A DNA stretch of 64,000 nt from Sediminicoccus sp. KRV36 (GTDB lineage: Bacteria > Pseudomonadota > Alphaproteobacteria > Acetobacterales > Acetobacteraceae): NCBI RefSeq assembly GCF_023243115.1, contig NZ_CP085081.1:2356001-2420000 (forward strand). The letters run 5' to 3'. The position numbers and the translations under genes were made by a program. Of the stretch, positions 52,349 through 60,583 are shown piece by piece; within the stretch, counting starts at the first letter, position 1; every line of letters starts with the position of its first letter. The notes beneath the pieces are model-generated. The model saw only the letters and a list, made by a program, of their open reading frames with translations. It searched no databases and was not told the origin of the DNA.

Positions 52349-53449
52349 ATGGCATCGGATGCGATCGTGGTGGGTGGCGGCCTCGTCGGCTCGGCCATTG
52401 CCTGGGGTTTGCAGCGCGAGGGGTTGAGCACGGTCCTGCTCGATGAGGGGGACCTCGCCTTCCGTGCCAGCCGCGGCAATTTCGGCCTGGTCTGGGTGCA
52501 ATCCAAGGGCCTCGGCGCGCCGCATTACCAACGCTGGACGCGGGCCTCGGCCGAAGCCTGGGGCGGCCTCGCGGAGGAGCTTTCGACGCGCACCGGGATG
52601 GATTGCGGCCTGCGCCAGCCAGGCGGCGTGCATCTCTGCCTCAGTGACCAGGAATTCGAGGATCGCGCCAACCGCATGGCGCGCATGAAGGCCGAGGCCG
52701 GCAACTACGCCTATGAATACCGCATGCTGGGCGGCAAGGAGGTGCGGGACATGCTGCCCGGCCTGGGTGAGCGCGTCGTCGGTGCCTCCTGGACGCCGTA
52801 TGACGGCCACGCCAATCCGCTGAACCTGCTGCATGCCCTGCATCGCGCCTTCACGGCGGCGGGGGGGCGCTATGTGCCGGAGGCGGGTGTCACCACCGCC
52901 CACGCCGCACCGCATGATTTCCGCGTCAGCACCCCGGCCGGCGATTTCACCGCACCCCGCATCGTGCTGGCGGCCGGGCTGGGCAATGCCGCGCTGGCGC
53001 CGGTCTTTGGCCTGCACGCGCCGGTACGTCCACAGCGCGGCCAGATCCTGGTGACCGAGCGCACGCGTGAAGCCCTGCCCATGCCCACCACCTCGATTCG
53101 GCAGACCGATGACGGCACGCTCCTGCTCGGCGACAGCCAGGAGGAGGTGGGGTTTGACCTGCACCAGACGCAGGATGTGATGGCCGCCATCGCCCAGCGC
53201 GCCGCCTGGTCCTTTCCCTGGATCGCGCGGCTGAACATCGTGCGCGCCTGGTCCGCCCTGCGCGTCATGGCCCCGGATGGCCTGCCCATCTATGACGAGA
53301 GCGCGTCCTGCCCCGGCGCCTTCACTGCCAATTGCCATTCGGGTGTGACGCTGGCCGCGGCCCATGCGCGGCTTTTCGCGCCCATGGTGGCGCGCGGCGC
53401 GCTGGAGCCGGGCATGGAAGCCTTCTCCGCCCGGCGCTTCGCCCATTGA
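52349..53449 (+). CDS. FAD-dependent oxidoreductase, DAO family (HcnC-like)
   Basis: 366 residues. Dinucleotide fold DAIVVGGGLVGSAIAWGLQREGLSTVLLDE at the N-terminus, GNFGLVWVQSKGLGAPHYQRW, GHANPLNLLHALHRAFTAAGGRYV, and the C-terminal NCHSGVTLAAAHARLFAPMV. This is the D-amino-acid oxidase superfamily, closest in style to the HcnC/opine and D-amino-acid dehydrogenase subunits. The small [2Fe-2S] and HcnB-like partners follow after two cell-wall genes. Start ATG 52349, with GAAAGGCGG upstream. Substrate unknown. Confidence 0.84.
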   Translation: MASDAIVVGGGLVGSAIAWGLQREGLSTVLLDEGDLAFRASRGNFGLVWVQSKGLGAPHYQRWTRASAEAWGGLAEELSTRTGMDCGLRQPGGVHLCLSDQEFEDRANRMARMKAEAGNYAYEYRMLGGKEVRDMLPGLGERVVGASWTPYDGHANPLNLLHALHRAFTAAGGRYVPEAGVTTAHAAPHDFRVSTPAGDFTAPRIVLAAGLGNAALAPVFGLHAPVRPQRGQILVTERTREALPMPTTSIRQTDDGTLLLGDSQEEVGFDLHQTQDVMAAIAQRAAWSFPWIARLNIVRAWSALRVMAPDGLPIYDESASCPGAFTANCHSGVTLAAAHARLFAPMVARGALEPGMEAFSARRFAH

Positions 53450-53490
53450 TCCGCTTTGCGGTGACGCATCGTTCCGTGTAAAGAGCGCGC

Positions 53491-54993
53491 ATGGACCGTA
53501 GAGATTTTCTGGCCGGGTTGTCGGCGCTCGCCGTCTCCACCGGCACCGCGCGCGCTCAGGGCGTCCCCGCCAATGCCCGCACCATGGTCGCCTCGCCCGA
53601 GGCGATGCGCCGGCTTTCCGCCCGCCTGATGCGGCTGGAGGAAGATGGGCTCGACCCGCGCTGGTATGACCTGAACCCCGGCAACCAGGAGGATCCGGCG
53701 ACCATCGCGCGCGCCTCCGCCGCGGCACTGACGGATCTGGTGCAGGGCCGCGTCGCCAGCATGCCCGGCCGCGTGGATCTGCGGCGGGAGAACTCGGCCG
53801 CCACGCTGAACGCCTGGTTCCAGCGCATCGCCGAATCGGCCGAGCCCGCCGAAGTGATCGAGCTTGCCGCGATGGCCCCGCCCGACATGGACATCCTCAA
53901 GCCCGCCCTGGCCGCGGCCCGCGTCCGCGCCACCGGCGCCTGGCCCGGCTTCCCGGTCGGTGGCCGCACGCTGGAACCCGGCAGCTTCGACGAAGCCCGC
54001 GTGCGCGCCCTGCGCGCCCGGCTGGTGCTGACCGACCCCGTCCTGGCCGCCAATCCCGGCACCGGCGCCAGCTATGACGAGAATCTCCAGGCCGCCGTGC
54101 GCCGCTTCCAGACCGCCGTGGGCACCGAGGCGGATGGCCGCATCGGCCTCTCCACCCAGGCGGCGCTGAACCGCTCGCCCCAGGCGAATGTGAACCAGCT
54201 GCGCGTCGCCATGGATATGCGCCGCGCCCAGCCCGTCATCTCCGGCGAACGGCGGGTGGATGTGAACATCCCCGATTACCGCCTGCGCATGATCGAGGAG
54301 GGCCGCACCATCATCGAGATGGCCGTCGTCGTCGGCCGGCCGACGCGTGCCACGCCGATGATCACCACGCGCCTCACCTCGGTGCAGTTCAACCCCTCCT
54401 GGGGGGTGCCGCAGCGCAACGCGAAGGAGGATCTGCTGCCTCGCCTGCGCCGCGACCCGACGGCCCTGCAGCAGCGCGGCTTCCGCATCTTCGGCCGGGT
54501 GGATGGCCAGGTGGTGGAAATCGACCCCACCACGGTGGATTGGCGCGCCATCAACCCCGACCGCTTCCCCTATGTGATCCGCCAGGATGCGGGGGATGCG
54601 AATGCGCTGGGCCGCATCAAGTTCATCATGCCCAATGCCGATGACATCTACATGCATGACACGCCCGATCGGCACTATTTCCGCCGGGCCGATCGCGCGC
54701 AATCCTCGGGCTGCATCCGCCTCGAACGGCCCATGGATTTCCTGATGGTCATGCTGGACGGCATGCCCGGCTGGGAGCGGGACCGCGTGGACCGCGTGCT
54801 GGCCACGCGCAACACCTCGGCCATTCCCTTGCGGCGCCAGGTCCCCGTCCGTCTGTTCTACGCCACCGTCACCGTGGAGGGCAGCGAGTTGCGCGTGAGG
54901 CAGGATATCTATGGCCTGGACGAGGCCTATGCGCGCGCCATGGAAGGCCGCGTGCGGCCCCAGGGCATCCCCATGGCAGCGGCGCAGGGCTGA
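53491..54993 (+). CDS. L,D-transpeptidase (YcbB/LdtD-like)
   Basis: 500 residues with a signal-type N-terminus (MDRRDFLAGLSALAVSTGTARAQ, Arg-Arg start). N-terminal scaffold, then a peptidoglycan-binding domain (near 190-230, VRRFQTAVGTEADGRIGLSTQAALN), and a YkuD catalytic domain with HDTPDRHYF...SSGCIRLE; the nucleophile is C408 in SSGCIR. Such enzymes make 3-3 crosslinks or attach proteins to peptidoglycan in the periplasm. Followed by a DUF882 peptidase gene after 3 bases, a common pair in alphaproteobacteria. Confidence 0.91.
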   Translation: MDRRDFLAGLSALAVSTGTARAQGVPANARTMVASPEAMRRLSARLMRLEEDGLDPRWYDLNPGNQEDPATIARASAAALTDLVQGRVASMPGRVDLRRENSAATLNAWFQRIAESAEPAEVIELAAMAPPDMDILKPALAAARVRATGAWPGFPVGGRTLEPGSFDEARVRALRARLVLTDPVLAANPGTGASYDENLQAAVRRFQTAVGTEADGRIGLSTQAALNRSPQANVNQLRVAMDMRRAQPVISGERRVDVNIPDYRLRMIEEGRTIIEMAVVVGRPTRATPMITTRLTSVQFNPSWGVPQRNAKEDLLPRLRRDPTALQQRGFRIFGRVDGQVVEIDPTTVDWRAINPDRFPYVIRQDAGDANALGRIKFIMPNADDIYMHDTPDRHYFRRADRAQSSGCIRLERPMDFLMVMLDGMPGWERDRVDRVLATRNTSAIPLRRQVPVRLFYATVTVEGSELRVRQDIYGLDEAYARAMEGRVRPQGIPMAAAQG

Positions 54994-54996
54994 GCC

Positions 54997-55617
54997 ATGC
55001 GCATGTTCCAGCATTCCTGCCCGGCCTGCGATGCCAGCGGGGACCTCGATTGCCCGAATGAGGCCAGCCTGACCGGCGCAAGCCTCAGCCGGCGCGGGCT
55101 GTTTGGTGCGGCACTCGGCCTCGGCTTCGCCGCCATGCCGGAATCGGCCATCGCCCAGCGGTTGGGCAATTCCGGCGCGCGCTCCATCGCCATCCGCCGC
55201 GCCCAGACCGGCGAGAGCTTCCAGGGCGTCTATTGGCGCGATGGCCGGTATGACCGGGATGCGCTGCAGCGCCTTGATCTCGTGCTGCGGGACCCGGGCA
55301 TGGATGAAGCGACCCCCATGGACCCGCGCCTGTTCGATGTGCTGGTCACCGTGCAGCGCGCGCTGGATTCCACCGATGCCTGGGAAGTCATCAGCGGCTA
55401 TCGCGCGCCGGAGACCAATGCCGCCCGCGCCCGCCAATCCCGCCGCGTCAGCCGCGCTTCGCTGCACATGTCCGGCATGGCGTGCGATTCGCGGCTGCCG
55501 GGGCGCAACTCGCTCGGCATTGCGCGGATCGCGGCCGATATGCAGACGGGTGGCGTCGGCCTTTATCGGCGCGATGGCTTCGTCCACCTGGATTGCGGCC
55601 CCGCGCGGCGCTGGTAG
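54997..55617 (+). CDS. DUF882 / YcbK-like peptidoglycan endopeptidase (peptidase M15 fold)
   Basis: 206 residues. A Tat-like SRRGLFGAALGLGFAAMP signal begins near residue 30, after a Cys-containing head (HSCPACDASGDLDCP). M15-type domain with VISGYRAPETNAARARQSRRVSRASLHMSGMACDSRLPG (H and D metal ligands in SLHMSGMACD) and GGVGLYRRDGFVHLDCGPARRW. YcbK-like proteins are periplasmic carboxypeptidase/endopeptidase-type zinc enzymes. Follows the transpeptidase and precedes the [2Fe-2S] gene by 4 bases. Confidence 0.88.
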   Translation: MRMFQHSCPACDASGDLDCPNEASLTGASLSRRGLFGAALGLGFAAMPESAIAQRLGNSGARSIAIRRAQTGESFQGVYWRDGRYDRDALQRLDLVLRDPGMDEATPMDPRLFDVLVTVQRALDSTDAWEVISGYRAPETNAARARQSRRVSRASLHMSGMACDSRLPGRNSLGIARIAADMQTGGVGLYRRDGFVHLDCGPARRW

Positions 55618-55621
55618 CGCG

Positions 55622-55909
55622 ATGTTCCGCCGCTCCGGACCCTCCGACTGCGAGATCACCTGGAACGGCGCGACCATCCCGGCCCGGCAGGGCGAATCCC
55701 TGGCGGCCGCCCTCCTTGCCGCGGGCGTCACCCATTTCCGCGATACCGCCGTCAGTGGCAGCCCGCGCGGGCCGTTTTGCATGATGGGCGCCTGCTTCGA
55801 TTGCCTGGTGGAGGTGGGGGGTGTCGCCAATCTCCAGGCCTGCCTTGTGCCCGTGACGCCGGGGCTGGAGGCGCGCATGCAGATCGGCGCCAGGGCGGCC
55901 GGGAATTGA
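55622..55909 (+). CDS. [2Fe-2S] ferredoxin-like subunit (HcnA-like)
   Basis: 95 residues. ITWNGATIPARQGESLAAALLAAGVTHFRDTAVSGSPRGPFCMMGACFDCLVEVGG, with the cluster ligands C-x4-C-x2-C in CMMGACFDC and a fourth Cys in LQAC. This is the small iron-sulfur subunit of HcnABC-type dehydrogenases, including hydroxyproline, opine and octopine enzymes. Its stop overlaps the HcnB-like start (TTGA). Confidence 0.89.
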   Translation: MFRRSGPSDCEITWNGATIPARQGESLAAALLAAGVTHFRDTAVSGSPRGPFCMMGACFDCLVEVGGVANLQACLVPVTPGLEARMQIGARAAGN

Positions 55910-57276
55910 GGCAGGCGCCGCTCCTCATCCTGGGCGCCGGCCCGGCCGGGCTGGCGGCGGCGAGCGAGGCGCGCGCCCAGGGGATCGAGGTTCTGCTGCT
56001 CGATGAAAACCCTGCGCCAGGCGGCCAGGTGCACCGCGCCGTGGGCGGCTTCTACCGGCCCGAGGCCGGAGCACCCGGGGCAGACCAGGCGCGCGAAGGG
56101 CTGCGGCTGATCCAGGCGGCGGCCGCCAGTGGTGCCGAATGCCGCTTCGGCGCGACGCTCTGGGCCGTGCAGGAGGATGGCGTGGTCTCCTGGTCCGAAG
56201 GGGGGCGCGCGCATCAGGTCCAGGCCAGCGTGTTGCTGCTCTGCCCCGGCGCCACCGAGCGCGCCTTGCCCATCCCAGGCTGGACGCTGCCTGGCGTGAT
56301 GGGCGTGGGGGCTGCGCAGATCCTGCTGAAGACCGCGGGCCTGCTGCCCGAGGGGCGGGTCTGGTTGGCGGGGCAGGGGCCCTTGCTCTGGCTCTATGCG
56401 GCGCAATTGCTGGATAAGGGCGTGCGGCCCGCCGGCATTCTCGATCTTTCGCCGCCCGGCATGAACTGGCGGGCGGCCTGGCACCTGCCCATGGCGCTAC
56501 GCGCGCCGGGCTATCTGGCGCAGGGGCTGGGCTGGATGTGGCGCATCCGCCGCGCCGGCATTCCGGTGATCCGCGCGCGGGAGGTGGCGGCCCTGGGCGA
56601 AGGGCGGCTTTCCGCCATCGCGGTGGATGGGCGCACATTCCCGGCCGATTGGCTGCTGCTGCATGATGGCGTGGTGCCCAACACCCAGGTCACCCGCGCG
56701 CTGCCGGGCTGCGCGCATATCTGGGACCAGGCCCAGGCCAGCTTCCGCCCCGTTCTGGACGCCTGGGGCAATACCAGCCTGGAGGGGCTGCTGGTGGCGG
56801 GCGATGGCGGCGGCATCGGCGGCGCGCGGGCGGCGGCGCTCTCCGGCCGGATCGCAGCACTCGAGGCGGCGCGCTGGCTGGGATTCCTGACCGCCGATCA
56901 GCGCGACGCGATGGCCGGGCCGCTGCTGCACCGGCGCGCGGCGGAACTGGCGCCGCGCGGGCTGCTGGACGCGATCTTCCCGCCCCTGCCGATGGCGCGG
57001 GTGGCGGATGCCACGGTGGTCTGCCGCTGCGAGGAAATCACCGCCGGGCGCGTGCGCGCGGCGGTGGCGCTGGGCGTGCAAGGGCCGAACCAGGTGAAGG
57101 CGTTTCTGCGCGCGGGGATGGGGGCGTGCCAAGGGCGGGTGTGTGGGCCGGCGGTGCATGCGCTGATGGCGGAAGCGCGGGGGGTGGACCCGGGGGCGCT
57201 GGAGCCGCTGCGGACGCGGTTTCCGACGAAGCCGGTGACGGTGGGGGAATTGGCGGGGCTGGCTGGGGGTGAGTGA
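55906..57276 (+). CDS. FAD/NAD(P)-binding oxidoreductase with C-terminal [2Fe-2S] domain (HcnB-like)
   Basis: 456 residues from TTG 55906, which overlaps the preceding stop. APLLILGAGPAGLAAASEARAQGIEVLLLDENPAPGGQVHRA (FAD site), RALPIPGWTLPGVMGVGAAQILLK, LLHDGVVPNTQVTR, and LLVAGDGGGIGGARAAALSGRIAA near the end of the FAD fold; then VVCRCEEITAGRVRAAVALG..QVKAFLRAGMGACQGRVCGP, a BFD-like [2Fe-2S] domain (C-x-C ... C-x4-C). The HcnB-type subunit that pairs with the HcnA-like and HcnC-like proteins here. Confidence 0.89.
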   Translation: MRQAPLLILGAGPAGLAAASEARAQGIEVLLLDENPAPGGQVHRAVGGFYRPEAGAPGADQAREGLRLIQAAAASGAECRFGATLWAVQEDGVVSWSEGGRAHQVQASVLLLCPGATERALPIPGWTLPGVMGVGAAQILLKTAGLLPEGRVWLAGQGPLLWLYAAQLLDKGVRPAGILDLSPPGMNWRAAWHLPMALRAPGYLAQGLGWMWRIRRAGIPVIRAREVAALGEGRLSAIAVDGRTFPADWLLLHDGVVPNTQVTRALPGCAHIWDQAQASFRPVLDAWGNTSLEGLLVAGDGGGIGGARAAALSGRIAALEAARWLGFLTADQRDAMAGPLLHRRAAELAPRGLLDAIFPPLPMARVADATVVCRCEEITAGRVRAAVALGVQGPNQVKAFLRAGMGACQGRVCGPAVHALMAEARGVDPGALEPLRTRFPTKPVTVGELAGLAGGE

Positions 57277-57342
57277 CCCAGGGGCGCTGCCCCTGGACCC
57301 CGGAAGGGGGCACGGCCCCCTTCACCCCTAAATCGATCGAAG
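57277..57342 (+). repeat. A-B half of the composite palindromic repeat
   Basis: CCAGGGGC/GCCCCTGG (57278-57296) and GAAGGGGGC/GCCCCCTTC (57303-57323), followed by CACCCCTA and then TCGAAG (57337-57342). The order is the same as A-B at 48004. It starts at the stop codon of the HcnB-like gene. The matching C-D half is found 1.06 kb away at 58407. Confidence 0.6.
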
Positions 57343-57430
57343 ACTTCTCGTCACTGTAAAGACGCCGTGCCTCTTGCTGGAGCATTTTCCGACTGAACCA
57401 GTAAACTATTGGGATGGTGGCCGGGGATGG

Positions 57431-57724
57431 TTAGGGCCGGTGTCCGGCCCGCTCATCAGCGCGGCGCAGGGCATCCTGAAACAAGAGCGCGCACAGGTCG
57501 GGCATGGTCGGGACGGTTCGGACGCCCGCGTTGGCCATCCTGGCCAGACATGCCTCTAAGTCCCGAAATGCCTGATCCCGAAGGCTTTGGGCAGATTGGG
57601 CGGCCTCGCCCCGAAGCCGATGCGCTTCCTGCTCCTGCCGGAAAGCCCTCGCCTCCTCCAAGCGGCTTGGGGTTTGCGCCGCTGCTGATGTGGCGCAAAC
57701 CGCGAGCGCGAACATCATCCGCAT
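57431..57724 (-). CDS. small secreted hypothetical protein
   Basis: 97 residues with signal peptide MRMMFALAVCATSAAAQ; the mature part is helical with alternating charge (RLEEARAFRQEQEAHRLRGEAAQSAQSLRDQAFRDLEACLARMANAGVRTVPTMPDL). An AAGGAGGG site five bases before ATG 57724 supports this start. Periplasmic; two Cys in the mature part. No family recognised. Its GC is nearer the genome norm than its AT-rich neighbour. Confidence 0.6.
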   Translation of the reverse strand: MRMMFALAVCATSAAAQTPSRLEEARAFRQEQEAHRLRGEAAQSAQSLRDQAFRDLEACLARMANAGVRTVPTMPDLCALLFQDALRRADERAGHRP

Positions 57725-57762
57725 TCATCCCTCCTTGCTAGACCCAGTGAGCCAGAACACGC

Positions 57763-58371
57763 CTAACACGACCCTCTATCGGCACGAACTACAACACACG
57801 CGCTCTGGTTAGCCGGGCTAAATTGGCAAATGATTGCTTTACCACTCTTCGGCTCATATATCATATGAATATTCAATAAATCCATGATTGATTGAGCTCT
57901 TTTGGTAATTTCTGGATAAGATATTTGTTTCGGATGCTGCATTTTTATAAGATTCTTGAGGCTGCCCTTATGTAAATAACTTCCACACTCTCGATATAGT
58001 TCGATAAATTCAGCTTTCTTCATGTATCCATCTTTGGGTTCGATGCGCCATATTCCATCTCTCTTGGTGGCCGTTATCGCCGCCGGGAAGGATGCCGGAT
58101 TGATTTTCTCTAACTCACTTATTATTTTATCAGCTTGATAATCGCCGCGTAATTTTGTAGAAGCTGAAATGTCGCCATGAACAACGAGGCAAGAAAGAGC
58201 TATACGCTCACAGCAAAGTCTCAGTTGTAAGAAACCGAATTCTCGTACAGTTTGCGGTGGTAAAGTAAACAATAAGCCAAGTGTGGCCTTATCGATAGAA
58301 GAAATTCTAACTTTTACTTCCTCCATGAGTCCTTGATATAAATTTAGAACTGGGTCAGTCGCTTGTTTCAT
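57763..58371 (-). CDS. AT-rich hypothetical protein, possibly HEPN-like
   Basis: 202 residues, encoded by DNA of visibly low GC (about 40 % by eye against nearly 70 % around it), with A/T-ending codons, a strong sign of transfer. Helical throughout: REFGFLQLRLCCERIALSCLVVHGDISAS near residue 43, KKAEFIELYRECGSYLHKGSLKNLIKMQ near 118. The R-x6-H in YRECGSYLHKG fits the R-x4-6-H motif of HEPN ribonucleases, but one motif is weak evidence. No signal peptide. Unrelated to its neighbours. Confidence 0.6.
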   Translation of the reverse strand: MKQATDPVLNLYQGLMEEVKVRISSIDKATLGLLFTLPPQTVREFGFLQLRLCCERIALSCLVVHGDISASTKLRGDYQADKIISELEKINPASFPAAITATKRDGIWRIEPKDGYMKKAEFIELYRECGSYLHKGSLKNLIKMQHPKQISYPEITKRAQSIMDLLNIHMIYEPKSGKAIICQFSPANQSACVVVRADRGSC

Positions 58372-58406
58372 TTGTATCGTTGCATCTCACATCATCTTAA
58401 GGCCAA

Positions 58407-58458
58407 CGAAGGTGCAGGAAACTGAGTTTCCTGCCGGGGTCGAGGGGCAGAGCCCCTC
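58407..58458 (+). repeat. C-D half of the composite palindromic repeat
   Basis: 33 bases (58407-58439) are identical to 48069-48101, with the perfect stem CAGGAAACT/AGTTTCCTG, followed by GAGGGGC/GCCCCTC (58442-58458). It lies just beyond the end of the enolase-superfamily gene, where a terminator for that gene would be expected. Confidence 0.7.
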
Positions 58459-58468
58459 GCTTTACCCC

Positions 58469-59605
58469 TCAAACATACCCCGGCCCCTCAATCGCCGGAT
58501 GCTTCACCAGAAACTCCTCATTCACCTCCACCCCAATCCCCGGCGCCTCATTCGGCCGCACCGTCCCATCCGGCGCAATCGCCCAGGGCGTGCTGCACAG
58601 CTCGTCCCGGAACTTGTTCGCCCGGCTGATATCCGCCTCGAAATACCCCGGGTTATCAATCGCACACAGCAGATGGATGGAGGCCGCCTGGTTGATTCCC
58701 GTCATCGAGGAATGCGGGTGGAACGGGATCTTGAAGGCGGAGCCCATGGCGGCGATCCGCAGGCATTCCGTCACCCCGCCCGCTTTGGACAGGTCCCCCT
58801 GCCAGATGCGGATCACCCCATCCTCCAGCACGCGGGAGAATTCGTAGCGGGTGAAGTGGTTCTCGCCGGCGGCCAGCGGCGTGCGGCCATAGGTGGCGGC
58901 CTGTTTGTAGCTGGCATGGTCATGTGCCGGGAAAGGCTCCTCCAGCCAGCCGATGCCCAGTTCATCCATCGCGGGCATGACGCGCCGCACATCATTGATA
59001 TTGTAGCCGATGTTGGCGTCCGTCAGGATCTCGATCTCGTCGCCGAAGGCGTTGCGCACGGCCTGCATGCGCTCGATATCGGCGCGGGGGTTGTCGCCCA
59101 CGCGCAGCTTCAGTGCGCGGTAGCCGGCGGCGATATGCGGCGCCGCCTCGTCAATCAATTCGGCCGGCGGCTGGTAGCCGAGGGCGACACCGCCCGCATA
59201 GGCGGCGATGGGCCTGGAGCGCCCGCCCAGCAGCTTGTAGAGCGGCCAGCCGCAGGCTTTCCCGCGGATATCCCACAGCGCCATGTCAATGCCGCTCATC
59301 GCCAGCGCGGTGCCGGCGCCCATCCCGTGGGAGGCCAGCTGATACTGGTAGATCTTCGCCCAGATGCCGACCACGTCGCTCGCATCCATGCCCATGATCA
59401 GGGATTTCAGCGTGGTCTCGATCAGCCTTGCCACGGCGGTATGAGCGCGGCCGTGATGCGATTCGCCCCAGCCGATGATGCCATCCTCGGTCGTGATCTT
59501 CACCATCACGGCGTCGCGCTTCACCGCCTGGCCGATGCCCAGGCGCGGCCCGCCGGGCGGCAGCGCGAAGCTGGTGGGATAGGCCTTGATTTCAACGATT
59601 TTCAT
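58469..59605 (-). CDS. mandelate racemase/muconate lactonizing enzyme family protein (enolase superfamily)
   Basis: 378 residues. It starts MKIVEIKAYPTSFALPPGGPR at ATG 59605, with AGAGGA upstream. N-terminal capping domain; then barrel with YRALKLRVGD (K-x-R), DANIGYNINDV (Asp ligand), WLEEPFPAHDH (Glu ligand), LAAGENHFTRYEF (Glu ligand) and IPFHPHSS (His base). Metal ligands look complete, so it should be an active dehydratase, racemase or cycloisomerase of an acid sugar or similar. The substrate cannot be assigned. The long frame upstream of 59605 is shadow. Confidence 0.88.
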   Translation of the reverse strand: MKIVEIKAYPTSFALPPGGPRLGIGQAVKRDAVMVKITTEDGIIGWGESHHGRAHTAVARLIETTLKSLIMGMDASDVVGIWAKIYQYQLASHGMGAGTALAMSGIDMALWDIRGKACGWPLYKLLGGRSRPIAAYAGGVALGYQPPAELIDEAAPHIAAGYRALKLRVGDNPRADIERMQAVRNAFGDEIEILTDANIGYNINDVRRVMPAMDELGIGWLEEPFPAHDHASYKQAATYGRTPLAAGENHFTRYEFSRVLEDGVIRIWQGDLSKAGGVTECLRIAAMGSAFKIPFHPHSSMTGINQAASIHLLCAIDNPGYFEADISRANKFRDELCSTPWAIAPDGTVRPNEAPGIGVEVNEEFLVKHPAIEGPGYV

Positions 59606-59759
59606 GGGCGGCTTCCTCTGGCTTTTGCGGCAGCGTGTCGCCTTGCGCCGGGGCTGGCAAGCGGGCCAGTATCGCCCCGCGCTGCGCCGCCCCCACCCAT
59701 CGTCGCCCAGGGCGGCGGGGGTGAGGGCCCGCCGGCGCATCTGGCAAAGGACGAGGATC

Positions 59760-59969
59760 ATGGCCGAACCCAAGCTTGTGCTGCCCACCATGGACGCGAT
59801 CCGCCGCTGGCAGGGTGTGGCGGTGCCCAACCCGGCCGCCCGCCATGGCCTGGCGGATTTCGAGGCGCTGATCGCCGATCTGGAGCTGCTGCGCGGCGAT
59901 CTGGGCTTCGAGGAGGAGCCCGCGGGCTTCGAGGCCGCGCTGCAAGCCTGCAAGGATGCCGAGGCGTGA
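59760..59969 (+). CDS. small acidic protein, first gene of the amidase unit
   Basis: 69 residues from ATG 59760, with AGGACGAGG 5-13 bases upstream. LVLPTMDAIRRWQGVAVPNPAARHGLADFEALIADLELLRGDLGFEEEPAGFEAALQ. The acidic helix followed by a F-E-x-E-P-A-x-F-E motif recalls the small GatC/AtzG-like partners of amidases. The amidase itself follows at 60580 beyond one gene. No membrane or signal features. A subunit role is inference. Confidence 0.65.
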   Translation: MAEPKLVLPTMDAIRRWQGVAVPNPAARHGLADFEALIADLELLRGDLGFEEEPAGFEAALQACKDAEA

Positions 59970-60013
59970 CTGTTTTCCTTGCATTTTTCGTCTATCTGGA
60001 ATAAATTCCTGGG

Positions 60014-60583
60014 ATGATCCAGCGCATCCCCTTCACCCGCCTCTCTGACCGCCAATGGGCCGCCCTGCAGCCCTTCCTGGCGCGCGCCGCCCCGCAGGGC
60101 CGCCCGCTGAGCGATCCGCGGCACCGCATGGACGGCATGTTCCACCTGCTCTCCACCGATGCGCCCTGGCGCGCCATACCGGCCGAATACGGCCCCGGCG
60201 CCACGATCGCCCGGCATTTCCGCCGCCTGACCGAGGCCGGGTTGTGGGAGCGTCTGTTGCAGGCCCTGGCCGATCTCGGGCCCCGCCACCCGTTGCAGCA
60301 ACTGCGCCGGCTGATCTTTCGCGCGGCCCGGCGGGCCTATCGGGTGCGCGGTCTGGGCATCATCGTTCTTGCGCGCCGATTGGGCTTTCTTGGCGCCCTG
60401 CCTGGGCCGGCCTGGATGCTGCCCGATCCGGATTTGTCCAAAAGGCTGGTCGCGCTGCAAATGCGCCATCGCGAAAATTTCGGGCCCTTCGTGCTGCGCT
60501 GGGGCCGTGCCCTGCGCAACCTGATGGGCATGGTCGGCGGGCGGGCGCATATCCCGCGTTATCTGAGGTTGTGCATGCCATGA
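60014..60583 (+). CDS. transposase-derived HTH protein (IS5-type N-terminal domain, no DDE domain)
   Basis: 189 residues. The first 90 match the HTH head of IS5-family transposases (DUF4096): FTRLSDRQWAALQPFLARAAPQGRPLSDPRHRMDGMFHLLSTDAPWRAIPAEYGPGATIARHFRRLTEAGLWERLLQAL. No DDE domain, no inverted repeats and no second frame follow. The C-terminal half is a different, basic sequence (RRLIFRAARRAYRVRGLGIIVLARRLGF...HRENFGPFVLRWGRALRNLMGMVGG). Its stop overlaps the amidase ATG (ATGA). Either a domesticated DNA-binding protein or a decayed IS remnant; coupling favours the first. Confidence 0.72.
   Translation: MIQRIPFTRLSDRQWAALQPFLARAAPQGRPLSDPRHRMDGMFHLLSTDAPWRAIPAEYGPGATIARHFRRLTEAGLWERLLQALADLGPRHPLQQLRRLIFRAARRAYRVRGLGIIVLARRLGFLGALPGPAWMLPDPDLSKRLVALQMRHRENFGPFVLRWGRALRNLMGMVGGRAHIPRYLRLCMP

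Larger units (their letters stand above)
57343..58406. other. AT-rich inserted segment splitting a composite repeat
   Basis: This 1.06-kb segment separates the A-B half (57277-57342) from the C-D half (58407-58458) of a repeat that is contiguous at 48004-48123. CGAAG is present at both edges (57338-57342 and 58407-58411). It holds two minus-strand genes, and the larger one is strikingly AT-rich for this genome. It reads as an insertion into a repeat between two convergent genes; no transposase is inside. Confidence 0.55.

Noticed and set aside
60014..60583. Complete IS5-type insertion sequence
   Set aside because: No DDE domain in any frame downstream, no terminal inverted repeats, and the gene overlaps the amidase start.
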